DNA of 64,000 bases from Chamaea fasciata (Eukaryota; Chordata; Aves; Passeriformes; Sylviidae), in assembly GCA_029207755.1 (NCBI GenBank), contig JARCOQ010000002.1, positions 86,020,087 through 86,084,086 on the forward strand. Reading direction: 5' to 3'. Made by a program: the position numbers and the translations under genes. Below are positions 1 through 61,600 of the stretch, piece after piece (within the stretch, counting starts at the first letter, position 1; each line of letters starts with the position of its first letter). The notes beneath the pieces were generated by a model. The model was not told where the DNA came from, searched no databases, and was given only the letters and a program-made list of their open reading frames with translations.

Positions 1-45584
<45,584 letters not shown>

Positions 45585-46589
45585 GAGTCCCACCAGCACA
45601 ATCAATGCACGATTAGCTTTAACCAATGGGCACATGGGGCAGAAGAGAATGACTTTGTACTTACTGTTCTGGCTTTTGCACAAGCATTTCTCTCCAGGCT
45701 CTATGACAGAAGTACGCCCAGAGTGCAGACTGCCACAGACAGTGCATTCACGGCATACCGGCTTCCATTTGCGCTGTGTCATGAGCACAGGATGTACTGA
45801 CAGAGCAAAATAAAAAGGAGCACTATCCTGTGCGGCCTCCATCACCACTAGGAGCATGGGAAGAGGCACTCAATCCCGGCGTGTCACTCTGGAAGCCATC
45901 TGGCAATTCCAAAAGACTGTCGACAGACTCATGAGGTACTTGGCCTTCACTGTTTCAGTTCTTCTTTTGTGTATGAAAAGCACTGCGTCAAAGGTCTATC
46001 GAGGAGAGAACAAGAGATTATTTTTATTATGATTATTGTTATTATTTTGCACAACTGCACAGATGACAAAACCTAGGCACTTTCTGTAAAGAGAAGTTTG
46101 TTTCTTTATTCTTGTGGCCAAATTAGCACATCCAATGGAGGAAAAAGCCCAGCCATTGGTGAAGATGGTCTACAGCTCATAACCCTTGATTTAGAATCTG
46201 AGAAGTATTATGCAGCTTACCCTAACTGTTCTTCATTACTAAAAACCAACCAACCAAAAAAACAAACCCACAACCCACACTGGACCGTTTCCTACATGAA
46301 TTGTGATTGCAAAGGAGAACTCAAATTGTAAGCACAATCATGCAACTCTCCAATAGTACAACATGAAGCCTTCTTCAACCTAAACTCACCCACTCCAAGT
46401 CTCTGAGAAATATGCACTGTGTTTTGGCCCACTGACTCGGGATGCTGCAGACTATTACATATCTCTTTCATTATAACATTTAGGATTAAATTTTCCTTTG
46501 GAGGAAAAGAAAAAAAGAAAATGCACTTTTCGCTTTTTTTGTATGTTTTCCGTTGATATGTTTCTAAGAAAGATTTTATGTAATTATTA

Positions 46590-46595
46590 AATAAA
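46590..46595 (+). terminator. NPAS2 candidate poly(A) signal AATAAA (proximal)
   Basis: Canonical hexamer about 1.0 kb after the stop, followed within 25 bases by a TGT-rich stretch. Another AATAAA is at 46644-46649. Confidence 0.55.
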
Positions 46596-46750
46596 AAGTA
46601 GTGTATTGTACAGCTGTTGTAATAATGACCTATTTCTATATAAAATAAAATTATATGGAATTATGTGGAAATTATTTTGTATATGAAATATCAACTCATT
46701 TCACAAGTATAAAGATTGTGCTTGTGCTTTTTTGTGAGTGGGTATTTTGT

Positions 46751-46756
46751 AATAAA
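46751..46756 (+). terminator. NPAS2 candidate poly(A) signal AATAAA (middle)
   Basis: Canonical hexamer preceded by GT-rich sequence and followed by tttttgtgaagg, a plausible downstream element. Confidence 0.5.
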
Positions 46757-46863
46757 CTAATGAATTAGAAATGTTTTTGTGAAGGGAACTACTGTTTCAT
46801 GCTATATACAACTCAAACTATTATTTTTTCCATTTAATGATGGACAGTTGTCTTTATTTGTAG

Positions 46864-46874
46864 AATAAAATAAA
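46864..46874 (+). terminator. NPAS2 candidate poly(A) signals, two overlapping AATAAA (distal)
   Basis: Two overlapping AATAAA hexamers, followed about 35-40 bases later by tttcctgtgactgttg. They are the last strong hexamers before the intergenic stretch. Confidence 0.5.
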
Positions 46875-46890
46875 ATAGCCAAAAGGCTTT

Positions 46891-48839
46891 ATTGCAGGAC
46901 TTGCACACATTTTCCTGTGACTGTTGAACTATGTGATTCACTTTAGACTTTTAATCTTAGCCACACATTTGAATGGTGTTCGGCACCCAGTTAGCAAAAC
47001 CAAGTACTATCCCTTGTAGTTTTTGTCATGGCATAGACACTGGGAATGAAAGCTCAGGAAGTTATCTTAGCTGCAAGTGAAGACAGCTCATTTTAAGCAC
47101 CTTTAAAACTTCAAGCACCTTTAAAGACCTCAGGCAGCTTTGTACTTCCAACCAAAGAGTTTTATATTAGCACAAAACAGATGGTTAAAAGAACAGTTTG
47201 ACTCAGCATACATCTAGGGCTTTGACCCATGTCCAGCTTCAGTGTTTTAAGACACAGCTATCCTGAGTTTTGGGGTACATCATTTCTGGAATATTCACCC
47301 TGTAGACAGTCTGGTTTCCACTTTAGCATCCTTGTGCAGACTCCTTTTTATGTTAAATTCAAATTGACTACAGGATGGAGCAGCCAGGGTACAGGCTTGC
47401 TTTCCCTCTGGAGACAGGGAGAACCTCCCGCACCAGATTGAGGCAGGTAACTGAGCACAGGAATGTCTTCCTTCCCCTCAGTAAGATTGAAAGGGGGTGG
47501 CCCTCATGGCAGCTTGAAACCACTGGTGCCAGCATTAGGTTCAACAAAGTGCACACATGGCCCTTCCTCCCTTGCGTACCAAGTATCACATCAGCAGGGC
47601 CCACGTGTTCTGGTTTCTATGCCATAGGGAAACAGTAGAGGTAGCCGGGCTAGGAGATGGAAATTGTGGAAGTAAGCTTTCATGGAAATGAAAAAAAGCT
47701 TATTTGCACTGAGTTTTGAAAAAGCTAAAAATCTCCTAAAGAGAGTCCATTGACAAAATTACCCCAATGCTTCAACTGCAAGACTGCTGGTAGCACTGAT
47801 GGGTGCATGTGTATTTGTCCTTCATTGAGAGAGGATGTGGGAATTGTGTCTCTAAGAAAGTGTTTTTACTGCTAACTTTAGTTACCAAGGTGAATTAGCC
47901 TGCTCATCCCTTTAAATTCTTGTATTCAGTGAAGCAAGAGTGACCCCACCAGATGAAGATTAGAAAGCTAGATGTGAAAGTTTCACCTAATGTCTGAAGG
48001 AACCTCTCTATTAACTATAGACAAACCTAAGCAAAGGCCAGTTGACTAAACCAGAAGCTAACTTCATAAATCCCAGCCACTACTGAGAAGGGAGGGGACA
48101 AATCTGTAAGTCCTAAGTTCATGCAGGAATAGGTAATGAGGGAATATGAGCACCTCAGAGGAAATGCCTGTGGAAGCAGTAGCTGACAGATCTCAACTAC
48201 TATGACAGGAGACAAGGAAGGGAAAATTCCTTTAAGAATCTGTTCTACTCTCAGGGATTATAAACACACATCTCTCCCAGTTGCCAGTGGTATGTCCAAA
48301 CCAAACTCAGGCTCGGAGCAAACACTTAACTTTCTAAAACCAGTGGCACTGTAGGCTGTTAACAGGGAGATACTGTAAATAGCATGGGGTTGCCTTCTTC
48401 TGAGCTGGTTTAATACATTATTTGGAAGGATACAGACAGCTCACAAGAGGAGATTTACGTCAAGACGTAGTTTTTCATGCTCTTCCCCATACACACATCC
48501 CGGTTTGGGATTACTGTCCTTGTTCTCTGTTGCACGCACAAGGCAACGCCAGTCCCCCTCACAGAGCTGGGCTGTTCTAGTTCATTATAGCCCAAACCCA
48601 GCTTGTTCCAACATAATCCCTCAGCTCGGGTCGGTTTTCCGGGCAGGGGGGTGATTACATCAGGCTACTGTCCCACGCCGGGATGTCTCGGTTCTGTCTC
48701 GGGAACAAGAGCTCCAGATCTGCAAGAGGAAAAATGCTTGCTGGAAGCACCACTGCGCCAAGCTGAGTTCCTCACACACCACTCCAAGGAAAAGGGAGAA
48801 AGACCCTACGGAGGAAGCGAGCGAACGAGCACCAAACAA
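46891..48839. other. Intergenic stretch between NPAS2 and RPL31
   Basis: About 2 kb without a recognisable exon, RNA gene or interspersed repeat. The last 200 bases become richer in CpG as the RPL31 island begins. Confidence 0.75.
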
Positions 48840-48840
48840 C

Positions 48841-54125
<5,285 letters not shown>

Positions 54126-54140
54126 ACAAATTTTCATTAC

Positions 54141-54146
54141 AATAAA
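54141..54146 (+). terminator. RPL31 poly(A) signal AATAAA
   Basis: Canonical hexamer 16 bases after the stop, giving a very short 3' UTR typical of ribosomal-protein mRNAs. A T-rich, GT-containing element follows at about 54165-54182. Confidence 0.88.
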
Positions 54147-54159
54147 AAGATAAAATACA

Positions 54160-54680
54160 TTCTTAAGTTGTTTTTTTATTGTCCAGTCTCTTCAGGCTCT
54201 CAACTATAAATCATTGAGTTGAACAGGCTTTTTAAAGTATCTTGCTTTCTTTGAATTTGAACATAATGGTGTGATTTTCTTAATTAAAGATACATTAGAC
54301 TCACATTACAAGTGAATGGAATAAGGAGCAGATGCAAATGTTCTTTGTGGATGGCAGAGTTTTGGTGGGTTTGTTTTGTTCTGGGTATTAAAGAGCCTTT
54401 ATACAGGTATTTTAAGTTAAGGTCAAGTTTGTTTAAAAACAAAACAAGAAAAACTCAACCAAAACTGATAATCAGTATTTCATGTATGTAGTCTCACGTG
54501 AATGATGTGCCCCACTGGCCTCTTAGGCAGGCTGCTTCTCCCAAAGCAGCTCAGTGTGCAACACAGAAACAGGGGTTTGATTAGTGAAATAATTGTGACC
54601 ATGCTATCTCAGGGCATTTGTTTAAAGCAGCAGGGACTAAAGGCACTTAGCTTTCCTAAACCAGTAAATACTGTCCCTGC
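54160..54680. other. Gap between convergent RPL31 and TBC1D8 3' ends
   Basis: About 0.5 kb without coding sequence. A minus-strand AATAAA at 54175-54180 lies only about 30 bases past the RPL31 signal. Confidence 0.6.
54175..54180 (-). terminator. Possible distal minus-strand poly(A) signal
   Basis: TTTATT on the + strand, AATAAA on the minus strand. If TBC1D8 uses it, the 3' UTR would be about 1.0 kb and reach almost to the RPL31 end. Confidence 0.25.
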
Positions 54681-54684
54681 CAGT

Positions 54685-55190
54685 CTTGTACAAAAAGGGT
54701 TTATTGAAAAGTGCATGTTTTCACAGACCAACATCAGAAGCATGTCCATGTACACTTAACATTTCAGCAAGACATAAAAATTGGAATACAATCAAATATA
54801 TTAAAATAGTTTCAATTACCAGCATTGAAACAATTTTCAATATTAGTGCAAAAAAAGGCAACCAAAACAAACTGGGCAGCAGATGAGAAGTGTTTTCCCC
54901 TGCTTAAAAAAAAAAAAAAAGACAACTGGAGCCAGCCTCTGCTCTCCCAGTGCGGAAGAGGGCTTCAGTCTTCACACTGTAGACAGATGTTTCCTTTTAC
55001 ATTCAAAACAAGAACATAATAAGTCAATGGCACAGAGCAAACCTACACCCCCTTTTAGCTTTTAAAGCTCTTAAACTGAAAACCACAGACCAACAAATTG
55101 TGAACCAGAAGTCCACTGCTAACTGAAAAGGCTTTTACAGTATGTCCTTTGGCATAATTTCAGTGCATTTCATTTTTGACATGTTGGCTG
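54685..55190 (-). other. TBC1D8: TBC1D8 3' UTR
   Basis: Non-coding sequence between the TBC1D8 stop and the 54700-54705 signal. It includes a 15-base A run on the + strand near 54905-54920. Confidence 0.6.
54700..54705 (-). terminator. TBC1D8 poly(A) signal AATAAA
   Basis: Minus-strand AATAAA about 490 bases after the TBC1D8 stop. The next minus-strand bases (ccctttttgtacaag) give a T/GT-rich stretch. It is the best candidate for the main 3' end. Confidence 0.6.
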
Positions 55191-55649
55191 CTACTGTGTG
55201 CTTGGTTTTGCATGTTCACTCCGTGACTGGCAGCTCATTCCATTTGTTCTGAGACTGTATTGATTTAGCTTTGCATTCTCAAGCTTTGGTTTCAGTTCTA
55301 AGGGTTTTTCAAAAAAGTTAACTAACGATTGTTCAGTCAAGAGGGAGGCTAAAATATGTTCAAAAGAGACAGTCCAGTCCCCTTCAGTCAGAGGTGAAGG
55401 TTGAGAGTCTTTGTGAGGGGTCTTCACAGTGTCAGTAAAAACAGCATCCTGGTCTGAAGCAGAGGCCTCGGGCTGCAAATCCTCGGTGAACTCATCTGAT
55501 CCACTCCCCAGGCTGATGCTCCTTTGTCCTACTTCTCCAATCTGAAGTAACAGTGTGGTCACAGTGGCAATGGCTTGATACAAATCGTTCTCCTCTGGAT
55601 CTTCATGAAACATGCTATACAACGTTTTGCAGAACTGAATGAACTCCCT
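55191..55649 (-). CDS. TBC1D8: TBC1D8 last coding exon
   Basis: Acceptor catcctttacag; 152 codons plus TAG at 55191-55193. It encodes [20 protein letters not shown] and [14 protein letters not shown], then a diverged acidic/Ser-rich part, then [20 protein letters not shown] and [17 protein letters not shown]. The conserved blocks match TBC1D8. Confidence 0.96.
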   Translation of the reverse strand, partial: REFIQFCKTLYSMFHEDPEENDLYQAIATVTTLLLQIGEVGQRSISLGSGSDEFTEDLQPEASASDQDAVFTDTVKTPHKDSQPSPLTEGDWTVSFEHILASLLTEQSLVNFFEKPLELKPKLENAKLNQYSLRTNGMSCQSRSEHAKPSTQ

Positions 55650-58600
55650 CTGTAAAGGATGAAAAACTAGCATCAAAGCCCTGAACAGCCACGATAAGGA
55701 TCACTGCAGGAGTCAGGTGGGGCACAGTAGTGCAAAGGCATGCGGAATGCTGTGTACGGTTATTTAAATGTTCTTTTATAACTTCTACCTGCTTTAAAAA
55801 AAAAATGTTAGTGAAGGAATTTCAACCCCCAGTGGTGCTAGGAAACCTTGTGCTGAAATCAAAAAGGAAAGAGGGCAGTGAAGTATTTTGATGCCCTGAT
55901 GAAGGGAATCGGGACCTGCCAGATGATGTAAGGGCAAGTGAGATACAAGGCCAGGGATAATCCCTTATTGGTGGCTGCTACACAGTGAGTTTACAACCAA
56001 AGTGTCCATCCACAGGCCTGCAGGCAAACTTCCCTTCTGCTGTTTCTCTCCCCTCTTCCCAGCTCTTCTGAAACAATTTGAGATCTTCCCTGCACAGCTC
56101 CTTTCTGTGTCTCCGTTGCTCACCTATCACAGGTGGTTATCAGGCTAGAGAGGATGTCTCCATATATCCTGTTAGGAAAGTTGTGACCCTCAGTGAATTG
56201 ATGCCTTTATGAGATCATCAGTCCTTGCAGAGCTGACAGGCTAGGTGCATGCTAGCCATTTAAAACTTCATTTAGCAACACAAGCACAGAAGGGATTCTG
56301 GGGGCAATCCCATATTTCTTTCTATGCCTGTACTTTTGTTATTATATTAATATGGGGCCCTTTTCCCTCCTGTAGCTTTACTTATGCCAACAACACAAAG
56401 CTACTGGCATTAGGAAACAGATGGTAAGAACGTGACAACGTTCAACTGTTTTTCCTGCTGTTCTAGTCAGTGTTTGGCTAAGACAGGGCAAGTTCCAGGT
56501 GTGGTGGACTAAGAAGTTACTGGTTTGGTGCAGAGGAGGTATGGGAAGACAGAACAAAAATGTGCATTCTTGGGAATTCTTAGGAGAAGGAGGCCTTTTT
56601 GCAGCGTGCATATGCCTCTTTGCTTGCATGTTCTGCTGCAAGTAGGGGTGAAGCTGAAATTTGATTCACCAGCCAGTCTGAGCAGGTAGGATGTCCATCT
56701 GCTAGGATGGTAGTTTTTAATACCTGAGCCCCGGATCAGAGGAGCCCAATCCTCATGCCTGAAGCACTGAATACAAGTTCAGGCTGAGGTTATACTTCAT
56801 GAGAGAGAGACAAACTGCTCAATTCAATAATAACATTTTGAGTATGCTTCTTTAAAAACAGAATACAGCCTCTAAGGTACATACCTGGCTCATTTTTGGC
56901 AGTTCCTTTTCAGTTTTAGTATCCTTTTCTTTGGCTAGATCTTTCAGCATCTGCTTCAATTGCTTTTGGTAATCCACTGCATCACCTTTTTCGGAGCAGA
57001 CATAAAAAGGAGAATTAATTTTCAAGTCACTGGAGTAAATTTACATTTCAATATAAACCCCAGAGAGCAGAGATAACATGGTAGGGATCCCAAGTGGAAA
57101 GTTGGTTATCCCATGCATTCACATTAGAGAGCCATTCTGGACATACCATTAGATTTTCCAATGACCAGTGGTCTTGATGTTGACAGCAAAGGATTCTGTA
57201 ACGGTGACTGACTGTCTCGTTCATTTTCTGTGAGAGCTAACCAAAAAAATGTGACAAATTTAATCCTTTGAATTCAGCACGATGATTATTTATTTTTCTA
57301 AAATTTACCTACCTGAAGAAAGCAAAGTAATTGTGCAAAGATGTTCTGTAAATGCTTTTGGGTATTTCATTAAATCATACTGTAAAATTATGTTCCTGTA
57401 AGACCCATGCTATAGTTGGAAGCTTGCCAAGAACTACACATTTAATTAAAAACTTTGCACAGAGGAACTACCAGAGGATTTTGTCACCTAATCAAAACTG
57501 GATCAAGATATACAAGGAGATCTCTACTGTACATGGAGTACAAGCCATTCAAAAACGTTATTCAGTTTGTATTTTGTCTGGAAGTAACCACATAATCGGC
57601 TGCAAAAGAAATCTGAACGCAAGAGATGTGTGAGCTTTGACATTGTAATCTATACATTTCATCCCAAAAGGTTCCATTTGTAATTAATGGAGTGATTTGT
57701 AAAATGCAGTGAGTGTATCATCCTGTATGCTCCCAGTTGGAAGGAAGCAAGATGGGGTTCTTCATTAGGCTTTTCCCAAAAAAGCAAGAGATTTTTTTGG
57801 GAAACTGAGGTAATAATTTCCTTTCAGATTTCTTACCTGGTGGGATATGCAGCTTATATAGTAACTTTATCTTTTCATTCATTTCTCCATTATACATAAC
57901 ATCTGCAAGGAAAATAAAGAGCAAGAAGGAAGTGAACCAGAGCATTTACTTCCACAGTTTAAAATAAATCAGACATCTCTCTGTGCACAAAGGATAATTG
58001 TTTACATGGACAATAAACATGCAGCCAGTGTGTAACTTCAGGTTGTGCCTGTCAATGGGGAACAGCAGGTGACAGCCATCTGTTTTGGTCTTTGTTCCTG
58101 TGAAATACACTGGGAGCACCTAACCCTACGGAGCTTCAACATCATTTAAAAATATTGAGGAGGATGGCAGGTACTCTAGTAAAGGCTGCTTGCTGCTACA
58201 GATTTACAGGTATGTGAAAGGGGAGAGAAAGATAATGTTGGGGACATCATAGTCTTAGTATTTTTCCTCTTCAGCTCTTACTGCTGTTCTACAGAGTAAG
58301 CCCAAAGGATGTAACTATTTCACATGTAATATAATTCACATTTTCAATAACCAGTAAAAATTAGATTCTAAATTTTCAAATGCACTCAAATACTGTGGAG
58401 AACTTTAAAAGTTGTATCCATCTAAGAATCAAATAAAAAGAGAATACAGGGTACCTTAGTGTTCACATTAAAAATTCTAAAAATCCTAAGTGGAAAGAAT
58501 ATAAAATCACTGACTTTTACTGAAGCTTTGAATTTCAGTTTTTTCCACTTGAGGTCAGACACTGGTTGAGATCTCCCACTTTCTCTTCAGCCAGATTTTG

Positions 58601-61600
58601 GACAGGCAGTCTCATCTATCGGGACAGCTGGTGGCCTCAAGACCAACCCTAGCACAGCCCTCAGTTACTGCTGGCCTGATTTTTTTTTTGTTCTGCTTAC
58701 TGTCAACATGCAAGGCTGGCAGCAGTCAGCTGTGTACGGTTAAGTCCTCAAGAAGCAGTTTCAAAGAGGTACACTGAGATTTCAGAAGTGTACTCAGAGC
58801 GAACAACAACTGGGTAGAGAGATTTCCTAGCATTTTGTGTAGACCCAATTGTAATTCTTAATTCATACAAGATTTTCAACAAAATCTGAGAAAATTGTCT
58901 GAGAAATCAAATATTATAATATAACATTCATTCATGTCCTTAGGCTGTCTTTTAAATCAAATTGACTTCAGGTGATCAGAACACAAAAAAATGAGTATAA
59001 GGTGATGATACGGGTCATTACAAGCCCTGGACACCATCCTCTCTGCCAGTCATGTGGCATTTTAATCCTCCTGTCTTCCCCACGTGCCACTCCCTGCCCT
59101 GCCCCGCCGCCCAGCCCGCCGTGAGCCCATACCCAGGCAGCTGGCGAGCCCCTTGAACTCAACGAGGCAGTCCCTGTTCTCGTCCAGGAGGCGGAAGGTC
59201 CTGTGGGCGAGGAGCTCGGTGTGCTCCCCGCAGGTCCAGGGCGAGAGCAGGCGGTAGAGGCTGGTGAACTGCTGGGCATCGATGCGGTACTGCTCGGCGT
59301 ACGGCCGGCTGGGGTCGTGGCGCTCCGACGCCGCGCTCCTGCTCTCCCAGTAGCACCTGATTAAATGTTCCCTCTAGGAGAAATCGGGAGACACAAGAGC
59401 GGTTGGTGCGGGGCGCAGCAGCAGAGAGCACCAGCAGCAGAAAAAGGCATTCACATCAAACTGTGCTGTAACATGCTCAGAATTCCTCTGTGCAAGGTGT
59501 CATAGTGAGACCAAGACCATCCCTGTGTGAAAAAGCAAATCTTTCATCAGAGCAGCCAACTGCTCTCACAATTTCCAATGGATAATTAATAAATATGAAG
59601 GGAGACTGGGCAGATTCTTGAAGAAAATTCACTGTGGGCTACTGAAACTCTGTTTAACCACATCTGACCCAGGATGTCCCTTAGCAGCCAAAGAGGGTCA
59701 CGAAAAATACGGAGTAAACGTAGGCTTGACCTGCTCATTTATTCTTTCTCAGGCCTCTCCTTTTGGATACTATACCATTAGTCTTCTTTTAGGGACAGGC
59801 AAAACAAAGAGTCCCAAGAAAGCATGCTGTCCCTGGGAGAGCAAGGGAAATAACAAAATGGAAGTAGGGGAGTGTGAGCTAGTCAAAGATAAAAAACCAG
59901 CAGTGATGAGCAGGAGGGAAGCACTGAAGAACAAGCCTCAGCAGCATTGTCTTACAACCACTAATGGAGGCAGGATACAGCTGCTCTTGGGAGCAAAGCT
60001 GTGTAACATTAACAACACACCACAGTCATATTCTCAGTATTTATGGCTGTGAAAAATACACAGAAGAAATGGTCCATTAAGGGAAATAATTACAGCTTGG
60101 ACCTCTAAATCAAGTATAGTTGTATAAGCTTAGATGTCCCTGTCTCCAACTTTAGGTTTTATCAAATATCAGCTTGACAGAAAGGAACTGAAACTGCTTT
60201 TAGTTAAAACAAACAAACAAACAAAACTTATTAGAAAATTTTGAATAAATGGCAAGGACACAAGGTTGTAAGGTTTGAGTTTTTTCCCCATGGAAAAGAG
60301 AGTCTGCCTTTAAAGAGCATTTAGAGAACAGGATTTAAAAGCACTGCCAAGCTCCCAGTGAGCAGAGCTACATAATATTTAATTTATTCTGCATGTGAAA
60401 GTTAACAGAACCTAACATGTCAGGGACCATTTCCAAGCAGAAAGTTAGCAAGAAACTCTGGAGCAGTTCTCTGAAGAATCAGTAAATCATTATTCCTCTT
60501 TAACAACTGTGCAATCACAGAAAGGACAAAATGGCAAGATCCCACCCAGGGAGCATGGTCCAGGCAGAGGACAGGAGTTCAGTGCTGCACTGCCAAGCAA
60601 CAGCTGGAAGTTATGCCCAAAGAAGCCTGAATGAGGTGCATCGCCTGCTTTTCAGGGAGACCAACCTTGAACAAGTCATACAATTCCTCTAAATCTTCAG
60701 GAAGAATTGAAACATCTGGGATGACAACTCGGAGCTTAAAAAGAAAGAAAATCGTGTTAGCGACATCACTGACATGGGCAGACTCTTGAAGTGTACTTAG
60801 GTGGAACAGCTGAAAAGCACTATTAAAAAATCTTTGTGCTGTTTCCCCCTTTTTGATGTTCACCAGTTGGACAGATTCACGAAAAGAGAAATCCCTCAAG
60901 GGCTGTTAGAAACAAAGACAGGAAGTCCCTAAGCTACAGAGGCCGGGGACGCATCGCATGGTGCTGTCTCTCCTCACGCTCTTCCCCAGGCATCTGTCGA
61001 GGGCTGGCCACAGTCACAGATAAGGTGCTGGGCTGGACAGTCCTGCAGTTGTTCAGAACTTCAAAGCCACCCTAAACTATAATAATGCACACGGCTGCCA
61101 AAGAAAAACCATCAGCATCCCAGGAAAGAGCTCTTTGCATAGTCAGCAATGGTTTTTCAAGACCTGGTGGCACCTTTTAAAAACTAAACCCGTGTGCCTC
61201 CAGAGGCACTGCTGAGCTACCTCAGTCAAAGTAATACCCTGCTCACCACGTTCTGCTTGGTTGTATCTTCGTGGCTCTGCAGGACACGGATCCGGTGTTT
61301 GTAGCGCATGTGCTCTATCTGTTCCACAGAGTGGTCTCCAAATTTCTGTAAGAGAGGAACAGAAGTTTATTATCTGTGTTGTATTTCATGACACTCGTAT
61401 TAATTGGAAATACAGCTTTTAAAGTGCTGTGAGACCTTGAAGAAAAAGCATACCCAGTCTCTAATTAATCTAGGTACACATACTACACCCAATCTTGTGC
61501 ATGAGAGCACTTTAGTCAAGGAATCTGTAAACATGTATTAACTTGCAAAGTATCCAAGCTGAATTTAACCTTCTTCTTTAAAATTCTAACTTAACTGACT

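Larger units (their letters stand above)
45585..46890 (+). other. NPAS2: NPAS2 3' UTR
   Basis: Non-coding sequence after the TAA, AT-rich in its second half, with several polyadenylation hexamers from 46590 on. The likely end lies between about 46615 and 46890. No further NPAS2-like or other exon is visible. Confidence 0.75.

Noticed and set aside
60735..60899. Open minus-strand frame extending the 23-codon TBC1D8 exon upstream into the intron
   Set aside because: The stretch just upstream of the exon has a typical branch point (gctaac) and pyrimidine tract ending in aag, the mammalian protein has no such insert that I know of, and the neighbouring exons join in frame without it.
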